From Micromonospora purpureochromogenes (GTDB lineage: Bacteria; Actinomycetota; Actinomycetes; Mycobacteriales; Micromonosporaceae), in the NCBI RefSeq assembly GCF_900091515.1, contig NZ_LT607410.1:3596001-3660000 (forward strand): DNA of 64,000 bases, given 5' to 3'. The position numbers and the translations under genes are program-made. A model generated the notes under the pieces. That model saw only the letters and a list, made by a program, of their open reading frames with translations, was not told the DNA's origin and did not search any database. Shown here piece by piece: positions 16,763-26,517 of the stretch (position 1 is the stretch's first letter; every line of letters begins with the position of its first letter).

Positions 16763-17741
16763 TCACGTTCTTGCCGTACGAGGAGAGGGTCTTCTCCTTG
16801 TCGTCGTGCATGAGGTAGAGGGCGAAGTTGTGCACCCCGATCTCCTTGAGCTCCTGGAGCCGGTCGACATGGGCTGACTCGGGGCCGACGAGACAGAACC
16901 GGTCGACGATCTCATCGGGCACGAAGTCGGTGGACGGATTGCCGGCCCGGCCGTGGTGTGCGTAGTCGTAGCCCGCGCGGCCCTCGATGTAGTCGGTGAG
17001 TGCCTTCGGCACGACCCCGGAGTCGCCGTAGCGGGCGACCAGGTCGGCCACGTGGTTGCCGACCATGCCGCCGAACCAGCGCAGCTGATCCCGTTGGTGC
17101 GCGAGGTTCGTGCCCACGTAGGCCGGCGCGGCCACGCACATCGTGATCGAGTCCGGATCTCGACCTGCTGCGGTGGCCGCGTCGCGTACCGATCCGATCG
17201 TCCAGCGGGCGATGTCGGGATCGGCCGTCTGCAGGATGAAGCCGTCGGCCTGCTCGCCGACCAGCCGCAGCGCTTTCGGGCCGTAGGCGGCCATCCAGAT
17301 CTCCAGCCGGCCGTCCCGCACCCACGGGATGCGCACCGGCGTGCCGTGGTGCTCGACCTCGTTGCCTTCGGCTAGCTCTTTGATCACGTGCATCGCTTCC
17401 TTCAGCGTGGCCAGGCTCGCCGGCGGCTGGCCGATGACCCGCCGGGCCGAGTCGCCGCGGCCGATCCCGCACACCGTGCGGTTGCCGAACATGTCGTTGA
17501 GCGTGGCGAAGAGCGACGCGGTGACCGACCAGTCGCGGGTGCTCGGGTTGGTCACCATCGGCCCGACGATCAGGTGCTTGGTGGCGGCGAGGACCTGCGA
17601 GTAGATGACGAACGGCTCCTGCCACAGCACGCAGGAGTCGAACGTCCACCCGTAGCGGAACCCGTTGTCCTCGGCGGCGGTGAGGCCGGCCACGACGTCG
17701 CGAGCTGGCGGGTCGGTCTGAAGTACGACACCGAAGTCCAC
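16749..17741 (-). CDS. LLM-class flavoenzyme of the hydantoinase-linked (TIGR03842-like) type
   Basis: 330 residues, GTG start with AAGGAG upstream. Luciferase-like TIM barrel: MDFGVVLQTDPPARDVVAGL, FGNRTVCGIGRGDSARRVIG (cofactor loop), LEIWMAAYGPKALRLVGEQA. From memory of the family, this subgroup is repeatedly found beside dihydropyrimidinase genes and has no assigned reaction. Here it is read in the same direction as, and downstream of, importer, ureidopropionase and dihydropyrimidinase genes, separated only by an inserted IS element. Because no dihydropyrimidine dehydrogenase is present, F420H2- or flavin-dependent reduction of uracil/thymine, or ring oxidation like RutA, are candidate roles (inference). 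Confidence 0.85.
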   Translation of the reverse strand: MDFGVVLQTDPPARDVVAGLTAAEDNGFRYGWTFDSCVLWQEPFVIYSQVLAATKHLIVGPMVTNPSTRDWSVTASLFATLNDMFGNRTVCGIGRGDSARRVIGQPPASLATLKEAMHVIKELAEGNEVEHHGTPVRIPWVRDGRLEIWMAAYGPKALRLVGEQADGFILQTADPDIARWTIGSVRDAATAAGRDPDSITMCVAAPAYVGTNLAHQRDQLRWFGGMVGNHVADLVARYGDSGVVPKALTDYIEGRAGYDYAHHGRAGNPSTDFVPDEIVDRFCLVGPESAHVDRLQELKEIGVHNFALYLMHDDKEKTLSSYGKNVITHV

Positions 17742-17753
17742 CGCTTCTCCTTT

Positions 17754-18234
17754 TCAACAGTTGCTTAGGCGGGAGCCCCGGTCCTTCAGGGCCGGAGGAA
17801 CGCTGTTGCGGACCGGGATGTTTCTGGTTTCGATGTACTCCTTGACCACGGCGAGTGGTGTGCCGCCGCAGGACCCGGCGAAGTACGACGGGGACCACAG
17901 GTCCGCGCCCCACAGGTCCCGGCGCAGGTGCGGTTCGTGCTCCTGGCGCAGTCGGGCCGATACGCCTTTGAGGCTGTTGACCGGTTTCGACAGTGCGACG
18001 GCCGGCGGGTAGTGCACGGGCAGGTGGACGTGGTCGTCCTCGTCGTTGAACTCGCGCAGCTCCGCGCGGAAGTCGGTGCAGACGTCGGCCATGATCTGTT
18101 GGCAGTGAGTGAGGATCGCCGTCGGTGAGCGCGCCCCGCCGGTACTTCGTGGTGAGGACCAAGTGGGCATGCAGGTTGTGGACGACTGAGCGGCCTCGGC
18201 GAACATCCGCATCTGGGGTCCGTCTGGGTGACAT
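17754..18234 (-). pseudogene. tnpA: IS200/IS605 TnpA (Y1 HUH transposase), two frameshifts
   Basis: The protein starts in one frame (GRSVVHNLHAHLVLTTKYRR then GALTD at about 18120). It continues in a second frame (ILTHCQQIMADVCTDF, HUH motif DHVHL, SPSYFAGSCGG, VVKEYIE with the catalytic Tyr). It then needs a third shift back for NQKHPGPQQ near 17840. The first shift is one extra base, the second one missing base. HUH and tyrosine residues survive but lie in a different frame from the start, so no full-length transposase can be made without frameshifting. Confidence 0.82.
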
Positions 18235-18256
18235 AGGCCAGCGCTACGGTGGTCAT

Positions 18257-19423
18257 GTGAAGCTGGTCGTGCAGGTGAAGCTGCTGCCGACGCCCGGGCA
18301 GGCGTCGGCGTTGGAGGCGACCCTGCGCGCGTGCAATGCGGCGGCGTCCGACGTGGCGGCCGTGGCCCGGGAGGCCGGGACGTACCGGAACTACGACCTG
18401 CGTAAGCACGTCTACGCCGGGATCAGGGCTGACTACGCCCTGGGTGCCCAGGCGGCCCAGCACGTGATCAAGAAGGTCTCCGACGCCTACGCCACATTGA
18501 AGGCGAACCTGCGGGCTGGCAACTACGGCAAGCCCGGCTCGAAGCGGCGCCGCAACGTCGAGACCAACCCGATCGGGTTCCGCTGGAACGCGGCCCAGCC
18601 CTATGACGCCCGGATGCTGTCCTGGCAGGCCGATGCCCGGACCGTGTCCATCTGGAGCACGCACGACCGGCTCAAGGGCGTCGCCTATACCGGGTCCGCC
18701 GACCAGCTCAAGGCGATCGCCACCAGCAAGACCGGCGAGTCGGACCTGATCTTCCGGGACGGCATGTGGTTCCTGTACGCCACCGTCGAGGTGGCCGAAC
18801 CTGAACTGATCGACCCGTGCGGCTTCCTCGGCGTGGACATGGGCATCGCCAACATCGCCTACGACTCCGACGGCACCGGCTACGCCGGCGACCGGCTCAA
18901 GGGCTACCGCCGGCGGCAGCTGCGGCTGCGCAAGCGGTTGCAGGAGAAGGGCACCAAGTCGGCGCGGCGGCTGCTGGCCCGGCGCAACAAGAAGGAAGCG
19001 CGGCACGCCGCGAACGTCAACCACCGCATCGCCAAGACCATCGTGACCGAGGCTGTACGCACCGGTCGCGGCCTCGCCGTCGAAGAACTGACGGGGATCC
19101 GCGAACGGGTCCGGCTCCGCAAGCCCCAACGGGTCACACTGCACTCGTGGTCGTTCCACCAGCTCGGCAGCTTCCTGGACTACAAGGCCCGCCGAGCAGG
19201 TGTACCGCTGCTCCAGGTCGACCCGCGGTACACCTCCCAGACCTGCCACAGCTGCGGGCACCGCGACAAGCGGAACCGGCTGGACCAGGAAATCTTCCAC
19301 TGTCGGTCGTGCGGGGTCGTTGCCCACGCCGATCACAACGCGGCCCTCAACATCGCCCAGCGCGGTGTCGAGGGCTGGGGCGCAGTCAACCGTCCGCACG
19401 CGGCATCACCCTGCATCCAGTAG
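18257..19423 (+). CDS. tnpB: TnpB RNA-guided nuclease (IS605/IS1341 type)
   Basis: 388 residues from GTG 18257. All RuvC residues are present: Asp194 (GVDMGIANIAYD), Glu276 (LAVEELTG) and Asp359 (AHADHNAALNI). The zinc finger CHSCG...CRSCG supplies Cys330, Cys333, Cys349 and Cys352. The N-terminal domain starts VKLVVQVKLLPTPGQASALE. TnpB proteins cut DNA guided by an omega-RNA made from the element's right end and help retain the element. The partner tnpA is broken, so this nuclease is either a remnant or kept for another reason. Confidence 0.92.
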   Translation: MKLVVQVKLLPTPGQASALEATLRACNAAASDVAAVAREAGTYRNYDLRKHVYAGIRADYALGAQAAQHVIKKVSDAYATLKANLRAGNYGKPGSKRRRNVETNPIGFRWNAAQPYDARMLSWQADARTVSIWSTHDRLKGVAYTGSADQLKAIATSKTGESDLIFRDGMWFLYATVEVAEPELIDPCGFLGVDMGIANIAYDSDGTGYAGDRLKGYRRRQLRLRKRLQEKGTKSARRLLARRNKKEARHAANVNHRIAKTIVTEAVRTGRGLAVEELTGIRERVRLRKPQRVTLHSWSFHQLGSFLDYKARRAGVPLLQVDPRYTSQTCHSCGHRDKRNRLDQEIFHCRSCGVVAHADHNAALNIAQRGVEGWGAVNRPHAASPCIQ

Positions 19424-19465
19424 GGGGAATGACCTGCAAGCCTGCCCATTCATAGGCGGGTAGTT
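19250..19465 (+). ncRNA. candidate omega-RNA at the IS right end
   Basis: In TnpB systems the guide RNA comes from the tnpB 3' end and right end, and its guide is the flanking host DNA. Here the right end contains the hairpin CCTGCC-loop-GGCGGG, and the guide would read into the 3' end of the dihydropyrimidinase gene (after about 19460). The boundaries are placed by family analogy, not by a covariance match. Confidence 0.3.
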
Positions 19466-20868
19466 GACACCAGGTACTGACTGAGATCGCGCTTCAGGAA
19501 CCTGCCGTGCCCGGCCGCGCCGTGGAAGGCGTTGTCGTCGACCACGACTCGACCACGGGACAGCACGGTGGAGACCTGTCCGGTCAGCTCCATGCCCTCG
19601 TACGCGGAATAGTCCACGTTCATGTGGTGCGTGCGGGCCGATATGGTCTGCTGGGCCGTCGGGTCGTACACCGTGATGTCGGCGTCGGCGCCCGGCGCGA
19701 TGACGCCCTTACGCGGGTAGAGGCCGAACATCCTGGCGGGCGTGGTCGAGCTGATCTCCACCCAGCGCGGCAGGGTGATCTCGCCTCTCACGACGCCCTG
19801 ATAGAGCAGGTCCATCCGGTGCTCGACGCCGGGCATCCCGTTCGGGATCTTGGAGAAGTCTCCCCGGCCCAGCTCCTTCTGGTCCTTGAAGCAGAAGGGG
19901 CAATGGTCGGTGGACACCAGCGACAGGTCGTTGGTGCGCAGGCCCCGCCACAGTTCCGCCTGGTGCTCCTTCGGGCGCAGCGGGGGAGAGGCGACGTACT
20001 TCGCGCCCTCGAAGTCGGGCCTGGCCAGATCCTCCAGCGACAGGAACAGGTACTGCGGGCAGGTCTCGGCGAACACGTTCTGCCCGGTGTCACGCGCCTG
20101 GGTGACCGCGTCCAGTGCGTGTGCGGCCGACAGGTGCACGATGTACAGCGGCGCGCCGGTGACCTTGGCCAGCGCGATCGCCCGCGAGGTGGCCTCGCCC
20201 TCCAGCTCGGGCGGCCGGGTCAGGCCGTGCTGCACCGGGTCCGTCTGACCGTTGGCCAGCGCCTGCGCGACGAGCTGGTCGATGGCGATGCCGTTCTCCG
20301 CGTGCATCATGATCATCGACCCGGTGTCCCGGGCCTTCTGCATCGCCCGCAGGATCTCCCCGTCGGTGGCGTAGAAGACCCCCGGATAGGCCATGAACAT
20401 CTTGAACGTGTTGACGCCCGCGTCGATGCAGGCCTCCATCTCCTTCAGCGACGTGTCGTTGACGTCCGAGACGATCATGTGGAACCCGTAGTCGATCGCG
20501 CAGTTGCCGTCGGCCTTGCTGTGCCACTTGTCCAGCGCGGACAGCACGGACGTGCCCTTGCCCTGTACGGCGAAGTCGACGATGGTCGTCGTGCCGCCCC
20601 AGGCTGCGGCGATCGTCCCGGTCTCGAAATTGTCCGCCGAGAACGTGCCGCCGAACGGCATCTCCATGTGGGTGTGGCCGTCGATGCCGCCCGGCACCAC
20701 GTACTTCCCGGCGGCGTCGATCACCCGCTCGGCACCAGCCGCCCACTGCTCGGCCAGACCCGAGTCGGGCGCGGCGAGCGCCGCGATCCGCTCGCCCTCG
20801 ACCAGCACGTCCGCCGGGTACGCCCCGGTGGCGTTGACGATCGTTCCGTTGCGGATGACGATGCTCAC
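19450..20868 (-). CDS. hydA: dihydropyrimidinase / hydantoinase
   Basis: 472 residues, GTG start overlapping the previous stop (GTGA). Cyclic amidohydrolase with the full binuclear zinc site: His65 and His67 (GIDGHTHMEM), carboxylated Lys156 (NTFKMFMAYPG), His189 (MMHAENG), His245 (IVHLSAAHA) and Asp321 (STDHCPF). Opens dihydrouracil or dihydrothymine (or hydantoins) to N-carbamoyl-beta-amino acids in the cytoplasm. Third gene of the importer, ureidopropionase, hydantoinase operon. The last residues (STTRL) may derive from the IS end that abuts the stop codon. Confidence 0.93.
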   Translation of the reverse strand: MSIVIRNGTIVNATGAYPADVLVEGERIAALAAPDSGLAEQWAAGAERVIDAAGKYVVPGGIDGHTHMEMPFGGTFSADNFETGTIAAAWGGTTTIVDFAVQGKGTSVLSALDKWHSKADGNCAIDYGFHMIVSDVNDTSLKEMEACIDAGVNTFKMFMAYPGVFYATDGEILRAMQKARDTGSMIMMHAENGIAIDQLVAQALANGQTDPVQHGLTRPPELEGEATSRAIALAKVTGAPLYIVHLSAAHALDAVTQARDTGQNVFAETCPQYLFLSLEDLARPDFEGAKYVASPPLRPKEHQAELWRGLRTNDLSLVSTDHCPFCFKDQKELGRGDFSKIPNGMPGVEHRMDLLYQGVVRGEITLPRWVEISSTTPARMFGLYPRKGVIAPGADADITVYDPTAQQTISARTHHMNVDYSAYEGMELTGQVSTVLSRGRVVVDDNAFHGAAGHGRFLKRDLSQYLVSTTRL

Positions 20869-21703
20869 GGCGTCACCAGCGATTCGTACGTGTCGGGACG
20901 GCGGTCGCGGTAGAACGCCCACAGGTCACGGACCTCGGCCAGCTTGTCCATGTCCAGGTCGCGGACGACGACCTCGTCCTCGGTGTCCGACGCCGCGTCG
21001 CCGACCAGCTGCCCGCGCGGGTCGACGAAGTACGACTGGCCGTAGAAGTCGTTGTCGCCCAACGGTTCCACGCCGACCCGGTTGATCGCGCCGACGTAGT
21101 ACTCGTTGGCGACCGCGGCCGCCGGCTGCTCCAGCCGCCACAGGTACTCCGACAGGCCGCGGCTGGTCGCCGACGGGTTGAAAACGATCTTCGCGCCGGC
21201 CAGGCCGAGCGCCCGCCAGCCCTCGGGGAAGTGCCGCTCGTAGCAGATGTAGACGCCGATGCGCCCCACGGCTGTGTCGAACACCGGATAGCCGAGGTTC
21301 CCCGGCCGGAAGTAGAACTTCTCCCAGAACCCCTTCACCTGCGGAATGTGGTTCTTCCGGTGCTTGCCGAGGTAGGTGCCGTCGGCGTCGATCACCGCGG
21401 CGGTGTTGTAGTAGACACCGGGCTGCTCCTGCTCGTACATCGGCACGATCAGCACCACGCCGTGCTGCTCGGCGACCTCGCGCATCAGCGCGGTCGTCGG
21501 CCCGTCCGGGATGGCTTCCGTGTACGAGTAGTAGTCCGCGTCCTGGATCTGGCAGAAGTACGGGCCGTAGAACAACTCCTGCAGGCAGACCACCTGTGCG
21601 CCCTGCGAGGCGGCGCGGCGGATGGCCTCGACCGCGTTGGCGATCATCGACTCCTTGTCGCCGGTCCACTTCTGCTGCACCAGCCCGGCTCGGATGATGG
21701 TGC

Positions 21704-21707
<4 letters not shown>
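20865..21707 (-). CDS. beta-ureidopropionase-like carbon-nitrogen hydrolase
   Basis: 280 residues, ATG with GAAGGGGGAAAA upstream. Nitrilase-fold triad visible: Glu44 (LQELFYGPYF), Lys118 (GKHRKNHIP) and Cys155 (GVYICYERHFPEGW). Hydrolyses N-carbamoyl-beta-alanine (or its methyl analogue) to beta-alanine, CO2 and ammonia, the step after dihydropyrimidinase. It overlaps the importer stop (ATGA) and the hydA start (GTGA), so all three are translationally coupled. Confidence 0.92.
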
Positions 21708-23260
<1,553 letters not shown>

Positions 23261-23388
23261 CGGTCACCTCCCTGTCACGCTGCCGCAACAGCGGCCGGCC
23301 AACCGGCGCGTGCTGCGGGTGGGGGCGGATCAGCACGATCTTTATCGGAATGGTGGGTGTCCCGGACCCGCCACGGGCAGCGGCAAAG

Positions 23389-23427
23389 TGTCCACGCTTG
23401 CCATGATCGGGGCACACTCTGTCCACG
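23389..23427. promoter_or_regulatory. direct repeats TGTCCACG upstream of the importer operon
   Basis: TGTCCACG occurs at 23389-23396 and 23420-23427, starts 31 bases apart, about three helical turns, in the 237-base gap between the importer start and the PucR stop. Same-face spacing suits binding of a dimeric activator such as the adjacent PucR protein. No clear -10/-35 pair was identified in the gap. Confidence 0.35.
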
Positions 23428-23497
23428 GGCATACCCGCACGGAGCTGTCAATCGCCACGGTGGATGGATTCGGGCCTCCTGCCGGACCCTTGACCCG

Positions 23498-25102
23498 TCA
23501 CGTGTCGTCGAGATCGTGCACCAGCAGCGCCACGTACAACGACAACATCGACTCCGGGTCCTCCAACGACACCCCGAGCACCTGCGCGATCCGCGACAGC
23601 TGCTGGTAGTAGGCCGTACGCGACAGGTGCGCGACGGCGGCCGCCGCCGACTTGTTCCCGCCCTGCTCGCAGAAGCAGCGCAGCAGCTCCACCAGTCGGC
23701 TGCCCTGGCTGTCATCGCGGGCCAACAGGGGCCCGAGCTCCCGGTCCGCGAACGCCCGGACCCGCTCGTCCTCGCGCAGCAGGTGCAGCAGGCCGCGCAG
23801 TCGCACGTCATCCAAGCGGTGGTAGAGCTGGGTGCCGGGGGAGCGCAGCGCGGCACCGGCGACATGCGCAGCCTCCCCCAGACTGCGCCGCACGTCCGAC
23901 ACCTGCGACACCGTCGTCCCGACGGCCACCACCACCGCACTGGCCGTCGAGCGGTGGACTTCTCTGGCCAACCGCCGCAGGATCGCGTCGACATCCGCCT
24001 GCGTCGGCAACGACAACAACGCGCGCACGCTGGTGTCGTCCACGACGCCCACCAACGCCGGCACACTCACCCGTCGCGCGGCCAACGCGGTGGCCTCCGC
24101 GAGGTCTCGCAACACCTCCTGCGTGGCCAGTGCGGGGGCGCGCGGCGTGATGCTCCCCGGCCGGATCGCCACCCCGACCAGTTTCCGCCGCTCCAGCGCA
24201 ACGCCCAACGCGGCCGCCCGGGTGGTCAGATCAGGAGGAGGCAGGGCCTGGCCGAGCAGTTGCGCGAGCAACATCCGGTGCGTCTGCCGCTCCAGGCTCT
24301 CCCGATCCCGCGCCATGAGCCGGTGCACCGCCAGCGCCGACGCGGCCCGCTCCGCGACCACCACGTGCCGGTGCGGGGGAGGGGCCGGCGAGAGCAGCAC
24401 CAGTCGTCCCCAGTCGGCGCCCTGCGCGCCGACCGCGGTGATCAGCCAGCCGGCTTCCTCGTCGTAGGCGGTCCGTTGGGACACCGCCACGGACCGGGAT
24501 CGCTGCCCCCAGTCGGTCAGCAGCTCGATCGGGTCCTGCCCGGCCGCGTCGTACGCGAGCACGTCGTGCCCCAGCGTCTCCAGCACGACCGGCAGCCCGG
24601 AGATTCTCGCGACCTCGCGCAACACCTCGGCCGGCTCCGCCCCGGCGACGGTGAGCGCGGTGAACGTCTCGTGCACCTGCTCAGCCGCCCGCAGCTCGGC
24701 GAGCTGCGCGTCCACGATCAACGCCACGACCGCCTCCGTGACGGACACGAACTGGGTCTCCCGCGCCAGCGTGATCAACGGAAGCCGGTGCCGTTCCGCA
24801 GCCGCCACCAGCGCCTCCGGCACGTGGTCGCTCCAGCGCCGGACCAGCTCCACCACGAGCCCCGCCGCGCCGACCGCGGCCAGGTCGTCCACGTACGTCG
24901 TCAGCGCCGTTTCCTCGTCCGGCAGCGCGATGCCGGTGGTCAGCACGAGCTCGCCGCCGCGCAGCAGATGAGCGATGTCGGCGACCTCCGCCGCATGGAC
25001 CCAGCGGACGGGCCCCGGCAAGCCGGCGGATCCGGCGACGACGCGGGGCCTGGCGCGCCGGATCACGGGCAGCGCTATGGCTTCGGCGACCGTGGGGTAC
25101 AT
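23498..25102 (-). CDS. PucR-family transcriptional regulator
   Basis: 534 residues from ATG 25102 (GGGAGG upstream). N-terminal PucR domain (MYPTVAEAIALPVIRRARPR; ELVLTTGIALPDEETALTTY), a central GGDEF-like degenerate region, and the C-terminal PucR helix-turn-helix (LRCFCEQGGNKSAAAAVAHL then SRTAYYQQLSRIAQVLG). Such proteins activate purine, hydantoin or pyrimidine catabolism in response to intermediates. It lies between the two catabolic operons, divergent from the aminotransferase gene by 125 bases, so it probably controls both. Confidence 0.9.
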   Translation of the reverse strand: MYPTVAEAIALPVIRRARPRVVAGSAGLPGPVRWVHAAEVADIAHLLRGGELVLTTGIALPDEETALTTYVDDLAAVGAAGLVVELVRRWSDHVPEALVAAAERHRLPLITLARETQFVSVTEAVVALIVDAQLAELRAAEQVHETFTALTVAGAEPAEVLREVARISGLPVVLETLGHDVLAYDAAGQDPIELLTDWGQRSRSVAVSQRTAYDEEAGWLITAVGAQGADWGRLVLLSPAPPPHRHVVVAERAASALAVHRLMARDRESLERQTHRMLLAQLLGQALPPPDLTTRAAALGVALERRKLVGVAIRPGSITPRAPALATQEVLRDLAEATALAARRVSVPALVGVVDDTSVRALLSLPTQADVDAILRRLAREVHRSTASAVVVAVGTTVSQVSDVRRSLGEAAHVAGAALRSPGTQLYHRLDDVRLRGLLHLLREDERVRAFADRELGPLLARDDSQGSRLVELLRCFCEQGGNKSAAAAVAHLSRTAYYQQLSRIAQVLGVSLEDPESMLSLYVALLVHDLDDT

Positions 25103-25227
25103 GCGCCCTCCCGTGCGGGGGATGCACACAACGTAGTGCCATCTATGCCGACCCGTACAGGTTGTCGGTGGCGGCGAACACCGAAGTCTCGGGACACTCG
25201 GCTGAGTCACGAGATACGGAGGACGCG

Positions 25228-26517
25228 ATGGCGCATCGGGAGTTGCTGCATCGACACCGGTCCGTGCTGCCGAATTGGCTGGCCCTCTACTACGAGGAGC
25301 CGATCGAGATCGCCAGCGCGCGCGGTCGCCGGGTGACCGATCGCGAGGGCCGCACGTACCTCGATTTCTTCGGCGGCATTCTCACCAACTCGGTCGGCTA
25401 CGACGTGGCCGAGATCAGCGACGCGGTCCGCTCGCAGATCGACACCGGCGTGCTGCACTCCTCGACGCTGTACCTGATCGAGTCGCAGGTCGAGCTCGCC
25501 GAGAAGATCGCGCACCTGTCCGGGATCCCGGACGCGAAGGTGTTCTTCACGAACTCGGGTACGGAGGCCAACGAGACCGCGTTGATGCTCGCCACGCAGT
25601 ACCGGCGCAGCGGGCAGGTGCTCGCGCTGCGCAACTCGTACCACGGGCGTGCGTTCGCCACCGTCGCGATCACCGGCATCCGCGGCTGGTCGGCCAGCGA
25701 GCTCAGCCCGATCAGGGTGAGCTGGGTGCACGGTGGCTATCGGTACCGCAGCCCCTTCAAGGACCTGTCGGACGCCGATTACGTCAAGGCGTGCGTCGCC
25801 GACCTGCGCGAGGTGATCGAGACCGGGACCGCCGGCGACGTGGCGTGCATGATCGTCGAGCCGATCCAGGGCGTGGGCGGGTTCGCCTCCCCGCCCGACG
25901 GCCTGTTCCGCGAGTTCAAGAAGGTGCTCGACGAGTACGGCATCCTGCTCGTCTCCGACGAGGTCCAGACCGGTTGGGGCCGTACCGGTGAGCACTTCTG
26001 GGGCATCCAGGCGCACGACGTCGTGCCGGACGCGATGACCTTCGCCAAAGGACTCGGCAATGGTCTGGCGATCGGCGGTGTCGTCGCGCGAGCGGAACTC
26101 ATGGACTGCCTGCGGGCCAACTCGATCTCCACCTTCGGTGGCAACCCGATCTCCACCGCGGGAGCCCTCGCCACCCTCGACTACCTCCTCGACCACGACC
26201 TGCAGGCGAACGCCGCGAAGCTGGGAAACCGCCTGATCCACGGCCTTCGCTCGGTCGCCGCGACGCATCCGGTGGTCGGCGACGTACGCGGCAAGGGTCT
26301 GATGCTCGCCCTCGAGCTCGTCGGCCCGGCCGGCGAACCCGACCCCGCCGCCGCCACCGCCCTGTTGGAGGAGACGCGCAGTCGCGGACTGCTGGTCGGC
26401 AAGGGCGGCCTGCACGGCAACGTGATCCGGCTGGCGCCGCCGATGACGCTCACCGAGGACGAGGCCGACGAGGCGCTGGGCATCCTCGCCGAGGCAGTCG
26501 AGGCGGTGTCGGCATGA
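25228..26517 (+). CDS. class III aminotransferase (beta-alanine/aminoisobutyrate type)
   Basis: 429 residues from ATG 25228 with CGGAGG upstream. PLP enzyme signature: GTEANETALM (phosphate binding), Asp244 (LLVSDEVQTGWGRTG) and Schiff-base Lys274 (MTFAKGLGNG). Context predicts transfer of the amino group from beta-alanine (or 3-aminoisobutyrate) to a keto acid, giving (methyl)malonate semialdehyde. The stop overlaps the next start (ATGA), so it is coupled to the dehydrogenase that consumes this product. Confidence 0.9.
   Translation: MAHRELLHRHRSVLPNWLALYYEEPIEIASARGRRVTDREGRTYLDFFGGILTNSVGYDVAEISDAVRSQIDTGVLHSSTLYLIESQVELAEKIAHLSGIPDAKVFFTNSGTEANETALMLATQYRRSGQVLALRNSYHGRAFATVAITGIRGWSASELSPIRVSWVHGGYRYRSPFKDLSDADYVKACVADLREVIETGTAGDVACMIVEPIQGVGGFASPPDGLFREFKKVLDEYGILLVSDEVQTGWGRTGEHFWGIQAHDVVPDAMTFAKGLGNGLAIGGVVARAELMDCLRANSISTFGGNPISTAGALATLDYLLDHDLQANAAKLGNRLIHGLRSVAATHPVVGDVRGKGLMLALELVGPAGEPDPAAATALLEETRSRGLLVGKGGLHGNVIRLAPPMTLTEDEADEALGILAEAVEAVSA

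Larger units (their letters stand above)
17756..19470. mobile_element. IS200/IS605-family element (tnpA relic plus intact tnpB)
   Basis: Divergent tnpA (minus) and tnpB (plus) in about 1.7 kb. The ends carry imperfect hairpins rather than long terminal inverted repeats: CCGGTCC/GGGCCGG near 17778-17795, and CCTGCC/GGCGGG around 19440-19460, as expected for this family. It is inserted exactly between the dihydropyrimidinase stop codon and the ribosome site of the LLM gene, splitting an otherwise co-directional operon. Exact cleavage points cannot be fixed from one copy. Confidence 0.75.

Noticed and set aside
16749..17741. RutA-type uracil monooxygenase (Rut pathway)
   Set aside because: The Rut pathway needs RutB-F partners, which are absent; the neighbours are those of the reductive pathway. 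An oxidative role is kept only as an alternative.
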